Positions 60,777 through 64,000 of a DNA stretch of 64,000 bases are shown piece after piece. Made by a program: the position numbers and the translations under genes. Origin of the DNA: an uncultured Paenibacillus sp. (GTDB taxonomy: Bacteria; Bacillota; Bacilli; Paenibacillales; Paenibacillaceae); contig CALAWP010000061.1 of NCBI GenBank assembly GCA_937895345.1, positions 1 through 64,000 on the forward strand, written 5' to 3'. Under the pieces are notes generated by a model, which saw only the letters and a list, made by a program, of their open reading frames with translations, ran no database searches and was not told where the DNA came from. The stretch's first letter is position 1. Every line of letters begins with the position of its first letter.

Positions 60777-61889
60777 ATGAAAAAATCGTTTGCAGGAATT
60801 TTGGCGGCCGTTATGGTCTTTATGCTGGCAGCTTGCGGCGGAGGCAACGCCGGAGGAGGCAGCACCGGAGGAACCGATGGGGGAGCCGGCGGTGAAGGAA
60901 ACAAAGGCAGCGTCGGCGTATCCATGCCGACCAAGTCGTCCGAACGCTGGGTGAACGACGGCGCCAATATGAAAAAGGAATTCGAGGCGCTCGGCTACAG
61001 CGTCGACCTGCAATATGCCGAAGACGTCATCGAAAACCAGGTCGCTCAAATCGAAAACATGATTACCAAAGGCGTCGAAGTGCTGGTCATTGCGGCGATC
61101 GACGGGGAATCGCTGACGGACGTGCTGCAAAAAGCGGCGGATCAAGACATTAAAGTTATCGCCTACGACCGTCTGATCAAAAACAGCGAGCATGTCAGCT
61201 ACTACGCCACGTTCGACAACTTCAAGGTCGGCGTGCTGCAAGCGTCCTACCTGGAAGAGAAGCTGGGCTTGAAGGAAGGCAAAGGACCTTTCAACATCGA
61301 ATTGTTTGCCGGTTCCCCGGACGACAACAACGCTTATTTCTTCTTTGACGGCGCCATGTCCGTCCTGAAGCCTTACATCGACAGCGGCAAGCTGGTCGTG
61401 AAGAGCGGACAGACGCAAATGGAGCAAGTCGCAACGCTTCGCTGGGACGGCGCAACGGCTCAAGCGCGCATGGATAACCTGCTGAGCGCGAACTACGCGT
61501 CGGATACGGTTCATGCCGTACTGTCGCCGTACGACGGCATCAGCATCGGCATTATCTCTTCCCTGAAAGGGGTAGGCTACGGCACCGCCGACAAGCCGAT
61601 GCCGGTCATCAGCGGTCAGGACGCGGAACTGGCGTCCGTCAAATCGATCATTGCCGGAGAGCAAACGTCCACGGTGTTCAAGGATACCCGCGAACTGGCC
61701 AAAGTGGCGGTCAACATGGCCGAAGCCGTGCTGCAAGGCAAAGAAGCCGAAGTAAACGATACGGAAACGTACGACAACGGCGTGAAGGTCGTTCCATCCT
61801 TCCTGCTGGAGCCCGTTTCGGTAGACAAAGACAACTATAAAGAAGTGCTGGTCGATTCCGGCTACTATACCGAGAAAGAATTGAACTAA
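60777..61889 (+). CDS. chvE: ChvE-like monosaccharide-binding lipoprotein
   Basis: 370 residues. Signal peptide with lipobox LAAC, Cys20, and a Gly-rich tether. Periplasmic-binding-protein fold with VGVSMPTKSSERWVNDGANM, VLVIAAIDGESLTDVLQKAA, VIAYDRLIKNSEHVSYYATF and AVLSPYDGISIGIISSLKGV. ChvE proteins bind several aldoses such as glucose, galactose, xylose and arabinose. First gene of a three-gene importer; a GC-rich hairpin follows. Confidence 0.9.
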   Translation: MKKSFAGILAAVMVFMLAACGGGNAGGGSTGGTDGGAGGEGNKGSVGVSMPTKSSERWVNDGANMKKEFEALGYSVDLQYAEDVIENQVAQIENMITKGVEVLVIAAIDGESLTDVLQKAADQDIKVIAYDRLIKNSEHVSYYATFDNFKVGVLQASYLEEKLGLKEGKGPFNIELFAGSPDDNNAYFFFDGAMSVLKPYIDSGKLVVKSGQTQMEQVATLRWDGATAQARMDNLLSANYASDTVHAVLSPYDGISIGIISSLKGVGYGTADKPMPVISGQDAELASVKSIIAGEQTSTVFKDTRELAKVAVNMAEAVLQGKEAEVNDTETYDNGVKVVPSFLLEPVSVDKDNYKEVLVDSGYYTEKELN

Positions 61890-61912
61890 CGGATCGTTGG
61901 GCAATCCCATTC

Positions 61913-61935
61913 GGCGGCGGCGCTTTGCCGCCGCC
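61913..61935 (+). other. Intercistronic hairpin
   Basis: GGCGGCGGC at 61913-61921 pairs with GCCGCCGCC at 61927-61935 without a T run. Likely sets different expression of the binding protein and the ATPase. Confidence 0.65.
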
Positions 61936-61976
61936 GTCGCAATGACGGACGATTTCGAGACTTGAAAGAAGGCGTG

Positions 61977-63515
61977 GTGACGGCTTTGAAAGACATCATA
62001 TTGGAAATGCGCGGGATCACCAAAACCTTTCCTGGAGTCAAGGCGCTGGAGAACGTGAACTTGAAAGTGAAGGAAGGCGAAATTCACGCGCTGATGGGAG
62101 AAAACGGGGCGGGGAAATCGACGCTGATGAAGGTGCTTTCCGGCGTATACCCGCATGGCTCTTACGAAGGCGACATTTTGTTCAAAGACCGCGTGTGCGA
62201 ATTCAAGACGATTCGGGACAGCGAATCGCTGGGCATCGTCATTATCCACCAGGAGCTGGCCCTCATTCCGCAGCTGTCCATCGCCGAGAACATATTTTTG
62301 GGGAACGAACAAAAAAGAAACGGCATGATCGACTGGAACCGGACGACGGTTCGGACGCGGGAGCTGCTCGGACAGGTCGGCTTGACGGAATCGCCCAATA
62401 CGCTTGCCGGCTCCATCGGCGTTGGCAAGCAGCAGCTTGTGGAAATCGCCAAGGCGATGTCGAAGGAAGTCAAGCTGCTCATCCTGGACGAGCCGACGGC
62501 CGCGTTGAACGAGGAGGACAGCGACAACCTGCTGAACCTGCTGCTGGAGTTCAAGAAGCAGGGGCTGACCTCCATCATCATCTCCCATAAGCTGAACGAA
62601 ATTATGAAGGTTGCCGATTCCATTACGATTTTGCGGGACGGCAAGACGATCGAGACGCTGGATGTCCGGGCGGACAACATTGACGAGGACCGGATCATCA
62701 AAGGGATGGTCGGCCGCGATTTGACGAACCGCTATCCGGAACGCGAGCCGAATATCGGAGGCGTATTGTTTGAAGCGAAACATTGGACGGTCCTGCATCC
62801 GGAGCAAACGGAACGCAAGGTGGTGGACGATGTCAGTTTCAACGTCAAGCGCGGAGAAATCGTCGGCATCGCCGGACTGATGGGCGCGGGCCGCACCGAG
62901 CTGGCGATGAGCATCTTCGGACAATCGTACGGCAAGCGGATCGGCGGACAGCTGTTCAAGGAAGGCCGGGAGCTGAAGCTGAAGGACATCAGCGCCGCCA
63001 TCGCCGAAGGAATCGCTTACGTGACGGAGGACCGCAAGCATTACGGACTCGTTCTGATGGACGACATCAAGCGGAACACGACGCTGGCCAACCTCGAAGG
63101 CATCTCCAAATGGTTTGTCGTCAACGATTACGACGAGATCGCGGTGGCGGAGGATTTCCGGAGCAAGCTGAAAATCAAGACGCCGAGCGTCCATCAGACG
63201 ACGGGCAATTTGAGCGGCGGCAATCAGCAGAAGGTCGTGCTTAGCAAATGGATTTTTACCGGGCCGGATTTGCTTATATTGGACGAACCGACGCGGGGCA
63301 TCGACGTCGGGGCCAAATACGAAATTTATACGATCATTAACCAGCTGGCGGCGCAGGGCAAAGCCATCTTGATGATATCGTCGGAGCTTCCCGAGCTGCT
63401 GGGCATGTGCGACCGCATTTACGTCATGAACGAAGGCCGGTTTACGGGCGAAGTGCCGAAAGAAAAAGCCAATCAGGAAGTGCTCATGAAATATATGACT
63501 TCTGGCAGGGGGTAG
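61977..63515 (+). CDS. gguA: Sugar ABC transporter ATPase, two-domain
   Basis: About 512 residues with two ABC domains in one chain, as in RbsA, XylG and GguA. First domain: GENGAGKSTLMKVLSG and VGKQQLVEIAKAMSKEVKLL ILDEPTAAL across two segments. Second domain: degenerate Walker A (GLMGAGRTELAMSIFG), intact signature SGGNQQKVVLSKWIF and LDEPTRGIDVGAKYEIY. Energises monosaccharide import. The start is uncertain among TTG 61962, GTG 61974, GTG 61977 and TTG 61986; AAAGAAGG at 61965-61972 favours the GTG pair. Confidence 0.9.
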   Translation: MTALKDIILEMRGITKTFPGVKALENVNLKVKEGEIHALMGENGAGKSTLMKVLSGVYPHGSYEGDILFKDRVCEFKTIRDSESLGIVIIHQELALIPQLSIAENIFLGNEQKRNGMIDWNRTTVRTRELLGQVGLTESPNTLAGSIGVGKQQLVEIAKAMSKEVKLLILDEPTAALNEEDSDNLLNLLLEFKKQGLTSIIISHKLNEIMKVADSITILRDGKTIETLDVRADNIDEDRIIKGMVGRDLTNRYPEREPNIGGVLFEAKHWTVLHPEQTERKVVDDVSFNVKRGEIVGIAGLMGAGRTELAMSIFGQSYGKRIGGQLFKEGRELKLKDISAAIAEGIAYVTEDRKHYGLVLMDDIKRNTTLANLEGISKWFVVNDYDEIAVAEDFRSKLKIKTPSVHQTTGNLSGGNQQKVVLSKWIFTGPDLLILDEPTRGIDVGAKYEIYTIINQLAAQGKAILMISSELPELLGMCDRIYVMNEGRFTGEVPKEKANQEVLMKYMTSGRG

Positions 63516-63521
63516 ATCAGC

Positions 63522-64000
63522 GTGGAGACTGCTATGAAAATGCTGCGAAGCAACGTCCGCCAATACGGGATGTTCATCGCTTTAATATTGATCATGGTGT
63601 TGTTTCAGTTTTTGTCGGACGGCAACTTGCTGAAGCCGCTTAACATTACGAATCTGATTTTGCAAAACAGCTATATTCTTATTTTGGCGATCGGCATGCT
63701 GCTCGTCATTATTACGGGCCATATCGATTTGTCCGTCGGTTCCGTTGCGGCGTTCGTCGGCGCGGCGGCGGCAATCATGATGGTGCAGTACAACATGCCG
63801 TTTCCGCTGGCGATGGTGCTGTCGCTCGTCATCGGCGCATTGATCGGAGCCTGGCAAGGGTTCTGGGTCGCGTATGTCCGAATACCGTCCTTTATCGTGA
63901 CGCTGGCGGGCATGCTCCTGTTCCGCGGGCTTACGCTGCTCATTCTGGACGGCAAGTCGGTCGCTCCGTTCCCTAACGGATTTCGGGCGATCAGCACCGG
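63522..64000 (+). CDS. gguB: Sugar ABC permease, GguB/XylH type, cut by window end
   Basis: First 159 residues only; the frame is still open at 64000. Begins at a GTG at 63522 (or ATG at 63534), six bases after the ATPase stop, with AGGGGG upstream. Hydrophobic segments and the family signature ILAIGMLLVIITGHIDLSVG followed by YVRIPSFIVTLAGMLLFRGL identify a monosaccharide permease. Pairs with the ChvE-like protein and the two-domain ATPase. Confidence 0.88.
   Translation, partial: METAMKMLRSNVRQYGMFIALILIMVLFQFLSDGNLLKPLNITNLILQNSYILILAIGMLLVIITGHIDLSVGSVAAFVGAAAAIMMVQYNMPFPLAMVLSLVIGALIGAWQGFWVAYVRIPSFIVTLAGMLLFRGLTLLILDGKSVAPFPNGFRAIST

Noticed and set aside
60768..63563. Long antisense open frame of 931 residues
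   Set aside because: It lies opposite the ChvE/GguA genes, which have clear family motifs and ribosome sites. The antisense product has no recognisable domain and arises from GC-rich codon bias.

Overview
The window is a GC-rich chromosomal segment of a spore-forming Firmicute of the Paenibacillus/Cohnella type. The evidence is sspI and yunB/lytH-like sporulation genes, strong AGGAGG-type ribosome sites, YesM/YesN two-component pairs, many LplB/YtcP-type ABC permeases with lipoprotein binding proteins, and sigma-A-like promoters. I recognised no rRNA, tRNA, insertion sequence or CRISPR array.

Layout. 0-8 kb: phnM, a LacI regulator, a secreted transglutaminase-like protein, and a GH88/105-type unsaturated glucuronyl hydrolase. 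8-17.3 kb: a myo-inositol catabolic operon in the order iolD-iolE-iolC-iolA-iolG-iolB (no iolJ and no transporter in the window), followed by a large protein of unknown function. 17.3-21.3 kb: a repeat hot spot with six different tandem arrays; two of them form the N-terminal regions of an AraC regulator and a Gfo/Idh oxidoreductase. 21.3-33.5 kb: a second oxidoreductase, a YesM/YesN pair with a binding protein, a secreted phosphodiesterase-like enzyme with a probable jacalin-like tail, and a complete oligosaccharide ABC operon with a sugar isomerase. 33.5-35.4 kb: an MgtC-like protein, sspI, and a SpoU-type RNA methyltransferase. 35.4-37.8 kb: an AT-rich island holding a decayed two-gene operon. 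37.8-45.5 kb: a Trp-rich membrane protein, an HSP90 paralogue broken by one extra base and coupled to a helical-repeat partner, a Gly/Cys-rich protein, a TetR-hydrolase pair with a perfect operator palindrome, and a sugar isomerase. 45.6-50.6 kb: yunB, a second repeat cluster, and a lytH-like peptidase in an operon with a two-component system. 50.8-58.5 kb: a YceI-like protein and a complete sucrose/fructan operon (LacI regulator, ABC importer, GH32 hydrolase, fructokinase). 58.5-64 kb: a chemoreceptor and a ChvE/GguAB-type monosaccharide importer, cut by the window end.

The genes suit a plant-litter or soil saccharolytic life. Sugars are bound by surface lipoproteins, imported by ABC systems, and cleaved or phosphorylated inside the cell, with local LacI, AraC and YesMN control plus CcpA sites. 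One of two closely related 12-base operator-like sequences lies before each of four transcription units, which may tie them into one regulon.

The least ordinary content is structural. Tandem arrays inside genes have units of 24, 30 and 39 bases, all multiples of three, and lie in N-terminal regions. Intergenic arrays have units of 13, about 21, 29, about 42 and 265 bases. Three loci carry a 133-base intergenic element with the same internal spacing.
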